Source of the DNA: Candidatus Zixiibacteriota bacterium
Lineage (GTDB): Bacteria; Zixibacteria; MSB-5A5; CAIYYT01
Direction of reading: 5' to 3'
Length of the DNA stretch: 34,740 nucleotides
Assembly (NCBI GenBank): GCA_020853795.1
Contig: JADYYF010000117.1
Coordinates: 1-34,740 of the forward strand
Shown here: positions 1 to 7,312 of the stretch, piece by piece
Position numbering within the stretch: position 1 is the stretch's first letter
Layout: each line of letters opens with the position of its first letter
Position numbers and translations under genes: made by a program
The notes under the pieces: model-generated
The model's input: the letters and a program-made list of their open reading frames with translations, nothing else
Told to the model about the DNA's origin: nothing
The model's database searches: none

Positions 1-161
1 CGCCGATATAAGCTCAAGATACATCGTCAGTTCACTTTGCAGTCGGCGCGGCATTCCATTCGCACGGCAGTAATCTACCGCCGCCACGAATTGCCACCAG
101 GTGCGGTGCACATTATGAAGCTGGTCAATTCTCGCGCCGATATTGATCGGAGGTCTGCCTC
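1..161. other. Left-edge segment with competing partial reading frames
   Basis: Both strands are open here and neither frame is recognised. On the plus strand, frame 1 is open from base 1 to a TGA at 163-165 that overlaps the GTG start of the next gene in a GTGA arrangement, which would fit translational coupling; its product is very rich in Arg, His and Ser. On the minus strand a frame is open from an ATG at 210 (or a GTG at 111) leftward off the window; its product has helix-like hydrophobic spacing (for example RTWWQFVAAVDYC) but no visible ribosome-binding site. At most one is real, and I cannot decide which. Confidence 0.3.
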
Positions 162-3100
162 GTGAATCATCTCTCTCTGCGGTATCACGGATTGCTGACT
201 GCCTTGGCATGGCTTTTGGTTGCCGCTTCAGCATCGCCAATAACGCAATCGTTGCGGTCGGGTGCGACCTTTGCCGGTATCGACGGCACCTGTAAATTCG
301 AAAAGCCCGGCGATCCGGACTGGATGTTTAGTCGCTTCACCTGTGTCGTTCCCTATGCGGAATGTCCGGCCTCAATCGATGACTGGCGCGCCAAGTCGCC
401 GGGTGCGCGCCTGTATTATTACATCTCCGGCACTGACATGCCGTCGTATCGCAGCAGCTCGTCGACGATGTTCAACGGGGGGAAGAAGGCGGCCTGGATT
501 CGCGACCGGATCGTCCAGCTGGGCGGAATCCAGGAAGAAGCCTACATGCACTTCTACAACGACACGCGCATCCGCAACTGGAACGGCAGTTCCTGGGATA
601 CCATGCTCATCCCGGGCACGAATTCACTGACAATCCAGCCCAAGGACTCCGTCAGCCGCGTACCTAATGGTTACATATCTTCACTCTTCAGCGGCGGCAA
701 CACCTTCTCTTACCCCACCCGACTGGCGCCGAATTTCCCGAGCGACCGTCTGCGGCAGGCCTACAAGGAATGGGTGACTCTGATCTTCAGTTCCGGCGGC
801 GACTCCAACTGGCCAAATCGTACCGGCTACTGGGATGGAGTCTTCTTCGACAACTATAATCACACGAACTTGAAGGGGGCCGGCCTGGTGTCCGGCGGAC
901 TGGTAGTTGAAACCGGCACAAGTCCCGCAAATCTGCTGACGTACGGTACCGACACGTTTGCCGAGTGGGGCTGGAATTGGATGCTGGTCTTTGGCCGCGA
1001 GGTCCACGATACGCTCAAGACCTCAGCACAGTGGTCGATCGATCACAAGCACAAACAACTGGCCTACAACTTCGGCAATTATCACAAGACGATTCTGGAG
1101 AATCCGGATTCTTCCGGCTGCGACCTGGTCCACTATGAGTTCGGTTGGGATCCGGTTTACTGCAATAACTCCAGTGTGCACCGTCTCGAGAATCTCTATT
1201 CGCGTGACTCGCTGGCCGCTTCGCGCGGGGTTACGTATTTCTGGTGTTCGATGCCCCGCACCAGCTATGACGGCTGGTCGATTTCGTCGCTGCGGCAGGC
1301 GATCTACAACAATCTTTGTTTCTACCTGGCAGCCCGCAGCGATTCGACCTGGCTGTTCATTCGCCCGGCGTCCGGCAACGCCTATGGTGCGTTTCTGAAT
1401 CCCGGATTTGACACGCTCGCCTGGATTCCGGCGATGGGCTACGAACTTGGTTGGCCCGCGCAGCACTACCAGCTGACGCAATCGGGCGCTTCGCCCGATC
1501 AGTCCGGAGGAACCTACAAGGTTTGGCAGCGCGAATATCCGAACGGGCGGGTATATATCCGAGCGCGGGACGGGTTCGAGTCCAAATGGGGAGATGCTTC
1601 CACCGCCGTGACAGTGAATCTCGGCGGCAGTTATCGCAAGCTGCTGGCCGACGGCTCGCTGAGCGATGTGATTACGCAGATCTCGTTGCGCGGCGGCGAG
1701 GGCGCGATTATTGTGCCGACCACATCCAGCGGCGGTGCCGACTGCCCGACCCCGCCGACCCGGCCGACTAACGCCACGCCCGGCAATGGTACGCTCGCTG
1801 CCAGCGTCACACCGAGCCTATGCGTCACGAGCTCGACGCAGTCCGGCTGCGAACAGCCGATCCGGTACCATTTCCAGATTTCCACTTCCAGCAGTTTTGC
1901 CCTGGTTACGCAGGAGAACGTCGCGGTGCCCCATACGTCGGGGACCTCGTGCTGGCAGGTACCGGTCAACCTGGCGCCGGCAACGACATATTACTGGCGC
2001 GTCCGCGCCGGCAACGGGAGCTTGTGGTCGGCGTGGTCAAGTACGACGAGCTTTGCCACCCCCAATACACCGCCGTTGACGCCGACTCTGAATTCGCCGG
2101 CCAACGGCGCCACGGTCAATGCGCGGCAGCCAACCTTGATTGTGAACAACACCACCGACCCGGAAGGTGTTACGCCCACCTATCAGTTTCAGGTCTCACT
2201 CAATTCGAGTTTCACGTCGATCCCGGCCCAGGCCAGCAATGTCGTCCAGGGCGCCGGCGGCACGACCTCCTGGCAAGTCGGCTCACCACTGACCAACCTT
2301 ACCACTTACTACTGGCGCGTGCGCGCCTCGGATGGGACGTACTCCTCCCCGTGGTCATCGGCGCGGACATTCATCGTCAACGTGTCATTGGCCAACACAC
2401 CGCCGACGACGCCGACTTTGAGTGCGCCGGCCAACGGCGCTGCGGTGGCGACGTTGACACCGACGCTGCGGATCGTCAATTCGACCGATGCCAACGGCAA
2501 CACGATCACCTATCAGTTCGAGCTGTATGACTCCTCGCTGACGACGCTGATCCAGATCTCTTCGATGCTGGCGCAGGGTTCCGGCACGACGACCTGGACG
2601 TTGGCGACCAACCTGGTCGACGGTGCCTACTACCGCTGGCGGGCGCGCGCTTACGACGGCCAGGCCTGGTCAGGTTATATGGAGCCCGCCGGATTTCGCA
2701 TCGTGCTCGCCAACAATCCGCCGACGGTTCCGGGTCCACTGACACCCACAGCCGGGCAACCGGTCTACGGCCATCCCATCACACTCGTCGCAAATAACGC
2801 CACCGATCCTGACGGCGATCCGCTGTACTACCTCTTTCGCACTTGCTCCGATTCACTGCTGACGGCGCAAGTCGAGATCTCCGGCAATGTTGCCCAGCAG
2901 TCGCCGTATACGACTTACCAGAGCACGGCCAACTACCAGCACAATCGCCGCTATTGGTGGACGGTGCGGGCATTTGACGGCAGCGCCTATTCGGCGTGGG
3001 CGCCGGCGCAGGTGTTTACGCATTATGACATGGCACTCGATGCCGGTGAGGTAGCGACGCTGCTGTATCCCGTCGACGGGGCGACTGAGATGTCAGCACA

Positions 3101-3584
3101 TCCGACGTTTGAGATCGGTTGGAGCGGCGATCGCGATACCATCGCTTGCACGTTCGAAGTCTCGCGCGACCGCGATTTCGTCGACTTGTTCGATGCCGGA
3201 ATCGTCGTCGGTTATTCCGGTTCCGCCCGCTGGACGCCGCAGCGCGCCCTGGAAAACGAGACGATCTACTACTGGCGCGCTAAACTGGCCACCGACGGAT
3301 ACTCGGAGACTGCAAAGTTCACGGTGAGTTCGCCCGTGTTCGTGTCCCCGAATCCCTTCTCCTATCTTGACGGTGAACTGGTATTTCGCAACCTGCCTCC
3401 GGGCTCGCGGCTCGAGATCTTCACGGCCTCGGGCGACCGCATCGTCGCTTTCGACAATCTCAGCGGCGAGTATCACTGGGATGTCCGCAATCCGTCTGGA
3501 GAGAAGCTGGCCCCGGGTGTGTTCTTATATTACGTCCGCTTCGACGACAAGACGATTGCGGATAAATTCATCGTCGTGCGCTAA
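162..3584 (+). CDS. Secreted glycoside-hydrolase-like protein with fibronectin-like repeats and C-terminal sorting-like domain
   Basis: The 1140-residue product begins at a GTG with a CGGAGG ribosome-binding site about nine bases upstream. Residues 1-25 form a signal peptide (LLTALAWLLVAASAS). Residues of about 35-520 resemble the putative TIM-barrel glycoside hydrolases of the GHL15 type; the acidic motifs GYWDGVFFDNYNH and VHYEFGWDP are candidate active-site segments. Five fibronectin-III-like repeats of roughly 100 residues follow (about 527-1057), most with a YYWRVRAxDG-like strand and several starting NTPPxTPTLxxPANG. The last 80 residues (SPNPF start, then APGVFLYYVRFDD) match the FlgD-like or type A sorting-like tail common in FCB-group secreted proteins. 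It is probably a cell-surface or secreted polysaccharide-active enzyme. Export and repeat architecture are clear; the substrate is unknown and the hydrolase assignment is moderate. Confidence 0.8.
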   Translation: MNHLSLRYHGLLTALAWLLVAASASPITQSLRSGATFAGIDGTCKFEKPGDPDWMFSRFTCVVPYAECPASIDDWRAKSPGARLYYYISGTDMPSYRSSSSTMFNGGKKAAWIRDRIVQLGGIQEEAYMHFYNDTRIRNWNGSSWDTMLIPGTNSLTIQPKDSVSRVPNGYISSLFSGGNTFSYPTRLAPNFPSDRLRQAYKEWVTLIFSSGGDSNWPNRTGYWDGVFFDNYNHTNLKGAGLVSGGLVVETGTSPANLLTYGTDTFAEWGWNWMLVFGREVHDTLKTSAQWSIDHKHKQLAYNFGNYHKTILENPDSSGCDLVHYEFGWDPVYCNNSSVHRLENLYSRDSLAASRGVTYFWCSMPRTSYDGWSISSLRQAIYNNLCFYLAARSDSTWLFIRPASGNAYGAFLNPGFDTLAWIPAMGYELGWPAQHYQLTQSGASPDQSGGTYKVWQREYPNGRVYIRARDGFESKWGDASTAVTVNLGGSYRKLLADGSLSDVITQISLRGGEGAIIVPTTSSGGADCPTPPTRPTNATPGNGTLAASVTPSLCVTSSTQSGCEQPIRYHFQISTSSSFALVTQENVAVPHTSGTSCWQVPVNLAPATTYYWRVRAGNGSLWSAWSSTTSFATPNTPPLTPTLNSPANGATVNARQPTLIVNNTTDPEGVTPTYQFQVSLNSSFTSIPAQASNVVQGAGGTTSWQVGSPLTNLTTYYWRVRASDGTYSSPWSSARTFIVNVSLANTPPTTPTLSAPANGAAVATLTPTLRIVNSTDANGNTITYQFELYDSSLTTLIQISSMLAQGSGTTTWTLATNLVDGAYYRWRARAYDGQAWSGYMEPAGFRIVLANNPPTVPGPLTPTAGQPVYGHPITLVANNATDPDGDPLYYLFRTCSDSLLTAQVEISGNVAQQSPYTTYQSTANYQHNRRYWWTVRAFDGSAYSAWAPAQVFTHYDMALDAGEVATLLYPVDGATEMSAHPTFEIGWSGDRDTIACTFEVSRDRDFVDLFDAGIVVGYSGSARWTPQRALENETIYYWRAKLATDGYSETAKFTVSSPVFVSPNPFSYLDGELVFRNLPPGSRLEIFTASGDRIVAFDNLSGEYHWDVRNPSGEKLAPGVFLYYVRFDDKTIADKFIVVR

Positions 3585-3591
3585 CTAAAAG

Positions 3592-3615
3592 CGGGCGGAT
3601 CATTCGATCCGCCCG
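3592..3615 (-). terminator. Rho-independent terminator of the minus-strand gene 3651-5015
   Basis: A perfect 10-bp GC-rich stem (CGGGCGGATC with GATCCGCCCG) closes a 4-base loop ATTC. Read on the minus strand it is followed by CTTTTAGTT, a short U-tract, so it should end transcription of the gene to its right. On the plus strand there is no U-run, though the hairpin may also act on the gene ending at 3584. Confidence 0.65.
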
Positions 3616-3650
3616 ACACTTACCGATTCAACTGCACTAAAACCCAAGTC

Positions 3651-5015
3651 TCAGCGTTCGTCGTCCTGCCACGGATGGCCGGTCTCATTGGACTCCGGAA
3701 CCTGAAGCGATTCCTCCGGCACTTCGGCCGAGCGAATCATGTGATTGCGGAAACTGTTAACCGCTTCCGCCGCACGCAGCAGGGTGCCGGTCACACTGGA
3801 GCTGTTGCCGTTATTGAGGGTGTTGAAGATGGCCGTCTCGGTTTCCTGTAGAAATGCGTCGATCGTGAAGGGTCGTTGATCGAGGTCATATTCAAATTCC
3901 TTCTGCCGGACGAAATCGGTGACGGTCAGGTTACGGCCAGAAGGCGACAAACCGAAAACGCCTTCCTTCTGGAGAGTATCGATCCCCGGCGCCGAGCCTG
4001 CGTCAGCAGTCGTCGCCGTCTCTTTCGGCGCAAGCGCGTCAGCTAACTGACGCGCGTAGTCTTCCGGAAGCACCAGCGGTGCCGGTCGGAGCGGAGGGTC
4101 GAAGAAAGGATCGACCGCCGTCACAGCGCTAACCTCACTCACACTGGTTTGGCGCAACCGCGCCATCATATCCTCACTCTCGGCGGCCTTCTGATTCCCC
4201 CGCACACGCTCGTCGAGCTGCTCCAGATAGGCTTGATGCACCTTCTTGTGGACGGCGTACATCGCGTCATCCATTCGTTCTCTGCCGGCTGTACGTTCGT
4301 GCTGAGCGGAGATTGAATTCTCGATTGCCCGCCGATCAATCGCCTGCTCGTCAACTTGCTCCGCAGTCACCCCCGCGGTGTCGTCGCTTTGCATTTCGAA
4401 CTGGTGTTCAATCATCAATTCTGCATCCTCCCGTTGCGACTGCGACTGCTTGAGCATCTTCTCGAGAAATACCTCCAGCACGCTGCGTGACGCTTGTTGT
4501 CGCTGTGCCAGATCGATCTTCCCCGCCGATTCGTCCTCCTCGTCCTCAAGGCGCTGCTCTGCCGGCGATACCGACTTGCGGTCGCTCGAACGTTTCGCCT
4601 GATCGACTGGTGTGCGATGCGTTTCCGAACCCTGCAATTTGGGTTCATCTTCATCCGACCGGGCAGTGACATCCGGCTGTTTCTCGCGATCGTGGGTTTG
4701 CGGAGATTGTCTTTTTTCGGGAGGCCGCTTGGCTTCAGCGGCTTTGTCGTTCACCTCAAAAGCGGGAGTGAACTTATTGGCATCAGCGGGAATCGTTGTG
4801 ACCATTGAGCGTCGCTCTTCGGCCTCCGGAGAACGATTGTCAGATTTATGGCGGAGCTTGGCAAGCTTCGCTTCGACTCCGGCCTTTTCCAATTTGCGTT
4901 GCACCATCGCGCCGACCTTGCCGAATTGCGGTTCGTCCTCGCGAGATCGCTTCTCTTTCGCCCGCGGCGGTGTGACCTCGACACGATAAGTGTTTGTGAC
5001 ATTGACCTTAATCAT
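3651..5015 (-). CDS. Uncharacterised highly charged protein next to the flagellin gene
   Basis: The 454-residue product is not recognised. There is no signal peptide and no membrane segment. Residues of about 10-180 are extremely rich in Glu, Lys, Arg, Gln and Ser and look disordered. Residues 180-300 are helical and Gln/Glu-rich, perhaps coiled coil. The C-terminal part (about 350-440, containing GVFGLSPSGRNLTVTDFVRQ and a Phe-rich amphipathic helix) looks like the folded portion. It is divergent from the flagellin gene across a 402-base spacer, so a flagellar function (secretion, length control, chaperone-like) is possible but only inferred from position. The ATG at 5015 has a weak ribosome-binding site; no better in-frame start is visible. 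It ends at its own terminator. Confidence 0.7.
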   Translation of the reverse strand: MIKVNVTNTYRVEVTPPRAKEKRSREDEPQFGKVGAMVQRKLEKAGVEAKLAKLRHKSDNRSPEAEERRSMVTTIPADANKFTPAFEVNDKAAEAKRPPEKRQSPQTHDREKQPDVTARSDEDEPKLQGSETHRTPVDQAKRSSDRKSVSPAEQRLEDEEDESAGKIDLAQRQQASRSVLEVFLEKMLKQSQSQREDAELMIEHQFEMQSDDTAGVTAEQVDEQAIDRRAIENSISAQHERTAGRERMDDAMYAVHKKVHQAYLEQLDERVRGNQKAAESEDMMARLRQTSVSEVSAVTAVDPFFDPPLRPAPLVLPEDYARQLADALAPKETATTADAGSAPGIDTLQKEGVFGLSPSGRNLTVTDFVRQKEFEYDLDQRPFTIDAFLQETETAIFNTLNNGNSSSVTGTLLRAAEAVNSFRNHMIRSAEVPEESLQVPESNETGHPWQDDER

Positions 5016-5251
5016 ATTCGCCTACACTTGTGCCAACGCATTCCTTCTCCCCCGTTTCACTTCACGCAAAAGCGGTACCAAAGGCACGGGTGGCGTAAGC
5101 GGTTAGGGGCGAGCGGGTTGGAAATAGTCGATTGCGATGATGTCTTGCCTGCCCCCCATACTGATGGCAACAATCCCACCAGCGCGATCAGATTTCACAC
5201 ACGACACCGGACGCTGTGTGGGAAGTCAACAGCCGAGTGTGGCGTGTCCGC

Positions 5252-5279
5252 CTTAGTTTCTGAGTGAAACTGGCGATAC
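5252..5279 (+). promoter_or_regulatory. Candidate sigma-28 (FliA) promoter of the flagellin gene
   Basis: CTTAGTTT, a 12-base spacer, then GGCGATAC. The FliA consensus is TAAAGTTT, 11 bases, GCCGATAA; five of eight and six of eight positions match, including the diagnostic CGATA core. Flagellin genes are classic sigma-28 targets, which supports the reading. Confidence 0.5.
5255..5271. repeat. Inverted repeat inside the flagellin promoter
   Basis: AGTTTC and GAAACT are perfect arms around TGAGT. The dyad lies between and partly within the candidate -35 and -10 elements, where a repressor could block polymerase. Confidence 0.4.
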
Positions 5280-5330
5280 CGCGCCGCGGCGGCCCCTGCG
5301 GCAGAGACGCCAATGCTTTGATAACGAAAG

Positions 5331-5347
5331 GGTTCTGAGGGTGAACG
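5331..5347. repeat. Second, related inverted repeat in the flagellin leader
   Basis: GTTC, TGAGGG(T), GAAC form a dyad with the same TTCTGAG..TGAA core as the element at 5255-5271, 76 bases upstream. Two similar dyads suggest paired binding sites, but this is inference. Confidence 0.3.
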
Positions 5348-5417
5348 ATCCTCCCAGTGCTTCGGCAGCCTTGTTGCATCCCTAGTCACCGACACGGACG
5401 ACGCAAGGAGGATCCGC

Positions 5418-6182
5418 ATGATCACCATACAGGGTAGTTTTGCCGGCATGAACACCGTGCGCAACCTGTCGTTGATCCAGCGCAGCCTGACCAAGACCAT
5501 GCAGAAGCTGTCTTCCGGCGAGCGCATCAACACGGCAGCGGACGGTCCGGCCGAACTGGTGATTTCTGAACAGATGCGTGCGCAGATCGGATCGCTCACG
5601 GAACAAATCAAGGGTTTGGAAGCGCATCTCAATCGCAATGCCGCTACCGATGCCGCGCTTGGCGAGCTGACAGATGTCGTTCGCGAGATGCGGCAGATCG
5701 TACAGACGGCCAGTGACGAGGCAACCAACACTCCCGAGACCGGCAAAATCCTGCAACAGCAGATGACCGAGACGGTCGCAGCCTTCAACCGACAGCGCGC
5801 CGAGACCGGCTACGGCAATCAGAAGTTGCTGGACGGCTCGGACGGTGCCGTCGTCGCCGTACCGCAGATGCCGGACCTCGATGTCTCGACGCCGGACCAG
5901 GCGCGAGAGGCGCTGAGCGAGGTGGACCGCGTGTTGCGTTCGGTTTCGGACTTGCGGCTGGATGTTGGTGCCAAGACCAAGAATGAATATGAATCGACCA
6001 TGCGTTCGCTGGAGGTGGCGTCACAGAACCTCACTGCCGCGGAGTCGACGATCCGCGACACTGACTATGCCAGCGAACAGGCAAGTTATCTGCGTTCAAT
6101 CGTGCAACTGAACGTCGGAATGGCAGCACAGGCGCAGGGGCAACTGACGTCGGATACGGTTTTTAAGTTGCTGCACGCTTGA
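5418..6182 (+). CDS. fliC: Flagellin, short form lacking a variable surface domain
   Basis: Structural subunit of the flagellar filament, exported through the flagellar type III apparatus. The 254-residue product has the N-terminal D0/D1 helices (LTKTMQKLSSGERINTAADG, then ISEQMRAQI, comparable to the usual LSSGxRINSAxDDAAGLAISE), an NQKLLDG turn near residue 137, and the C-terminal D1/D0 helices (AAESTIRDTDYASE through QLTSDTVFKLL). Only about 30 residues separate the conserved halves, so the exposed D2/D3 region is essentially absent. Typical flagellins are 270-500 residues. The ATG is set by an AAGGAGG site six bases upstream. It is monocistronic, with a candidate sigma-28 promoter upstream and a strong terminator downstream. 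Confidence 0.93.
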   Translation: MITIQGSFAGMNTVRNLSLIQRSLTKTMQKLSSGERINTAADGPAELVISEQMRAQIGSLTEQIKGLEAHLNRNAATDAALGELTDVVREMRQIVQTASDEATNTPETGKILQQQMTETVAAFNRQRAETGYGNQKLLDGSDGAVVAVPQMPDLDVSTPDQAREALSEVDRVLRSVSDLRLDVGAKTKNEYESTMRSLEVASQNLTAAESTIRDTDYASEQASYLRSIVQLNVGMAAQAQGQLTSDTVFKLLHA

Positions 6183-6241
6183 CGCTCAATTACGAACCTC
6201 CCCTGTAGGTGTTTCACACACCTGATGCGCTTTCTGCCTGA

Positions 6242-6278
6242 GAGGCCCGGCATCCCCTGCCGGGCCTCGACCTTTTTT
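6242..6278 (+). terminator. Rho-independent terminator of the flagellin gene
   Basis: An 11-bp perfect stem (GAGGCCCGGCA with TGCCGGGCCTC) with a 5-base loop is followed after four bases by TTTTTT. Strong intrinsic terminator on the plus strand. Confidence 0.92.
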
Positions 6279-6285
6279 GTTCAGA

Positions 6286-6831
6286 TTATTTCTCGAACTG
6301 CCGGCGAATCTGGTCGGCGAAGATCTGGCGATCGACCTGGAAGTTGTAGTCGTGGATGGTGCCCGACTTGCCGACGACCAGCTGCAGCGGGAAGTCAGTG
6401 ACTTGAAAACGATTCATGAAGATAAGTCCGGTATCAACATACACTGCAAACGGGAGTGACTGCAGGCGCTGGTACGCCTGCGCGGCCTCCACACTTGCGG
6501 GCACGATTGCCGCAACCTCTTCCGGAGACATGAGCTTCTTCTCGAATTGGTCGCGCCAGCGGTCAATGATCTTGACGCAGTAACTGCAAGTCGGTTCCAG
6601 GAACAGAAATACCCGGCCTTGCCCGAGAATCTGGCTGGTTTTTGTCACGTTACCGTCAAGGTCGAGCACCTCAACATTGGGAAATTGCTGACCAATCAAC
6701 AGGCGATAGCCGGTAGTATCAGTAGCCGCCTTCGACGACACTGTCGCTTCGTCCTTATTTGATGGACTGCATGACAGCGAAACAGTGATGGTGATCAACA
6801 AAGTGATTGCGAAGCTGATCTCATTTCTCAT
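6286..6831 (-). CDS. Exported thioredoxin-fold protein (redoxin/TlpA-like), probable lipoprotein
   Basis: From the ATG at 6831 the product is 181 residues. Residues 1-20 are a hydrophobic signal (MRNEISFAITLLITITVSLS) ending at Cys21, a likely but imperfect lipobox because Ser occupies the -3 position. After a Ser/Thr-rich linker comes a TlpA/AhpC-like thioredoxin fold: IGQQFPNVEVLDLDG, then VFLFLEPTCSYC with a CxxC redox pair at 82-85, then FPLQLVVGKSGTIHDY near the end, which holds the family's cis-Pro and Gly turn. It probably acts in the periplasm as a thiol-disulfide reductase. An in-frame ATG at 6888 would add 19 residues but lies inside the divergent gene, so I reject it. No ribosome-binding site precedes 6831; the transcript may be leaderless. 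Confidence 0.78.
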   Translation of the reverse strand: MRNEISFAITLLITITVSLSCSPSNKDEATVSSKAATDTTGYRLLIGQQFPNVEVLDLDGNVTKTSQILGQGRVFLFLEPTCSYCVKIIDRWRDQFEKKLMSPEEVAAIVPASVEAAQAYQRLQSLPFAVYVDTGLIFMNRFQVTDFPLQLVVGKSGTIHDYNFQVDRQIFADQIRRQFEK

Positions 6832-6841
6832 ACTGGTGGCA

Positions 6842-6849
6842 AATATAAT
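6842..6849. promoter_or_regulatory. Shared divergent -10 region of the redoxin and ATL genes
   Basis: The start codons at 6831 (minus) and 6860 (plus) are separated by only 28 bases. Within them lies GGCAAATATAATTGCC, a near-palindrome: TATAAT on the plus strand (6844-6849) and TATATT on the minus strand. Each box ends about ten bases before its start codon, so both messages could begin at or within a few bases of the ATG. No convincing -35 is seen. Confidence 0.45.
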
Positions 6850-6859
6850 TGCCTGTGCT

Positions 6860-7210
6860 ATGCCGAAGCGAACGCAAAATCCCGACACCTCGAAGTTAAG
6901 CCCATTTCACCAGTGCGTTGTCGACGTCATTCGGCGCATTCCGCGCGGCAAAGTGACATCATACGGCCAGATTGCCGCCCTGGCAGGTGAGCCGCGCGCG
7001 GCACGACAGGTGGTCAGGATTCTGCACACCCAGAGCGAAAAGCACGGCCTCCCGTGGTATCGGGTGATCAACAAGCAGGGGCGGATATCATTGCCGCATC
7101 ATGGAGGCTATGAGCTTCAGAAGTCACTATTGAAGAAGGAGGGTGTTCGGTTCAATCGCGACGACGTCATCGACCTTGCCCGCTTTGGCTGGAAACCGCG
7201 CCTCCGTTAG
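6860..7210 (+). CDS. Alkyltransferase-like protein (ATL, MGMT DNA-binding domain without the acceptor Cys)
   Basis: From the ATG at 6860 the product is 116 residues, the usual ATL length. It has the winged-helix core of O6-alkylguanine-DNA alkyltransferases: CVVDVIRRIPRGKVTSYGQIAALAG with the following RAARQVVRIL arginine-finger helix. At the acceptor motif, where MGMT has PCHR, this protein reads PWYR (65-68), so it cannot accept an alkyl group. ATL proteins normally have PWHR; they bind O6-alkylguanine and hand the lesion to nucleotide excision repair. The Tyr in place of His is unusual. An upstream TTG/ATG extension (from 6785) would overlap the divergent gene and is rejected. No ribosome-binding site is present; TATAAT lies ten bases upstream. 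A true Ogt and an AdaA lie 5 kb downstream. Confidence 0.88.
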   Translation: MPKRTQNPDTSKLSPFHQCVVDVIRRIPRGKVTSYGQIAALAGEPRAARQVVRILHTQSEKHGLPWYRVINKQGRISLPHHGGYELQKSLLKKEGVRFNRDDVIDLARFGWKPRLR

Positions 7211-7247
7211 CCCCGTTCTATCGCATACCGATCTTATCTGAATTAGC

Positions 7248-7276
7248 TTGCAAATCGGCAGCCAATTGATTAGTTT
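7248..7276 (+). promoter_or_regulatory. Weak candidate promoter of glutamine synthetase
   Basis: TTGCAA, 17 bases, TAGTTT in the 102-base gap upstream of glnA. The -35 is fair and the -10 poor. No sigma-54 signature was found here. Confidence 0.25.
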
Positions 7277-7312
7277 ATGTGAAAATTGTCACAAGCGACG
7301 AGGAGATCGCGC

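Larger units (their letters stand above)
5016..5417. other. Intergenic region between divergent genes: promoters and leader of the flagellin
   Basis: This 402-base spacer has no convincing gene; open frames in it have poor composition and no ribosome-binding site. It contains a candidate sigma-28 promoter (5252-5279), two related inverted repeats (5255-5271 and 5331-5347), and a strong AAGGAGG ribosome-binding site at 5405-5411, six bases before the flagellin ATG. If the promoter is right the flagellin leader is about 130 bases. I saw no match to known riboswitch cores such as the c-di-GMP-I consensus. Confidence 0.5.

Noticed and set aside
5016-5417. Possible c-di-GMP riboswitch before flagellin
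   Set aside because: Segments such as CACGCAAAAGCGG vaguely recall the c-di-GMP-I core, but the required ordered conserved motifs and helices are not present.
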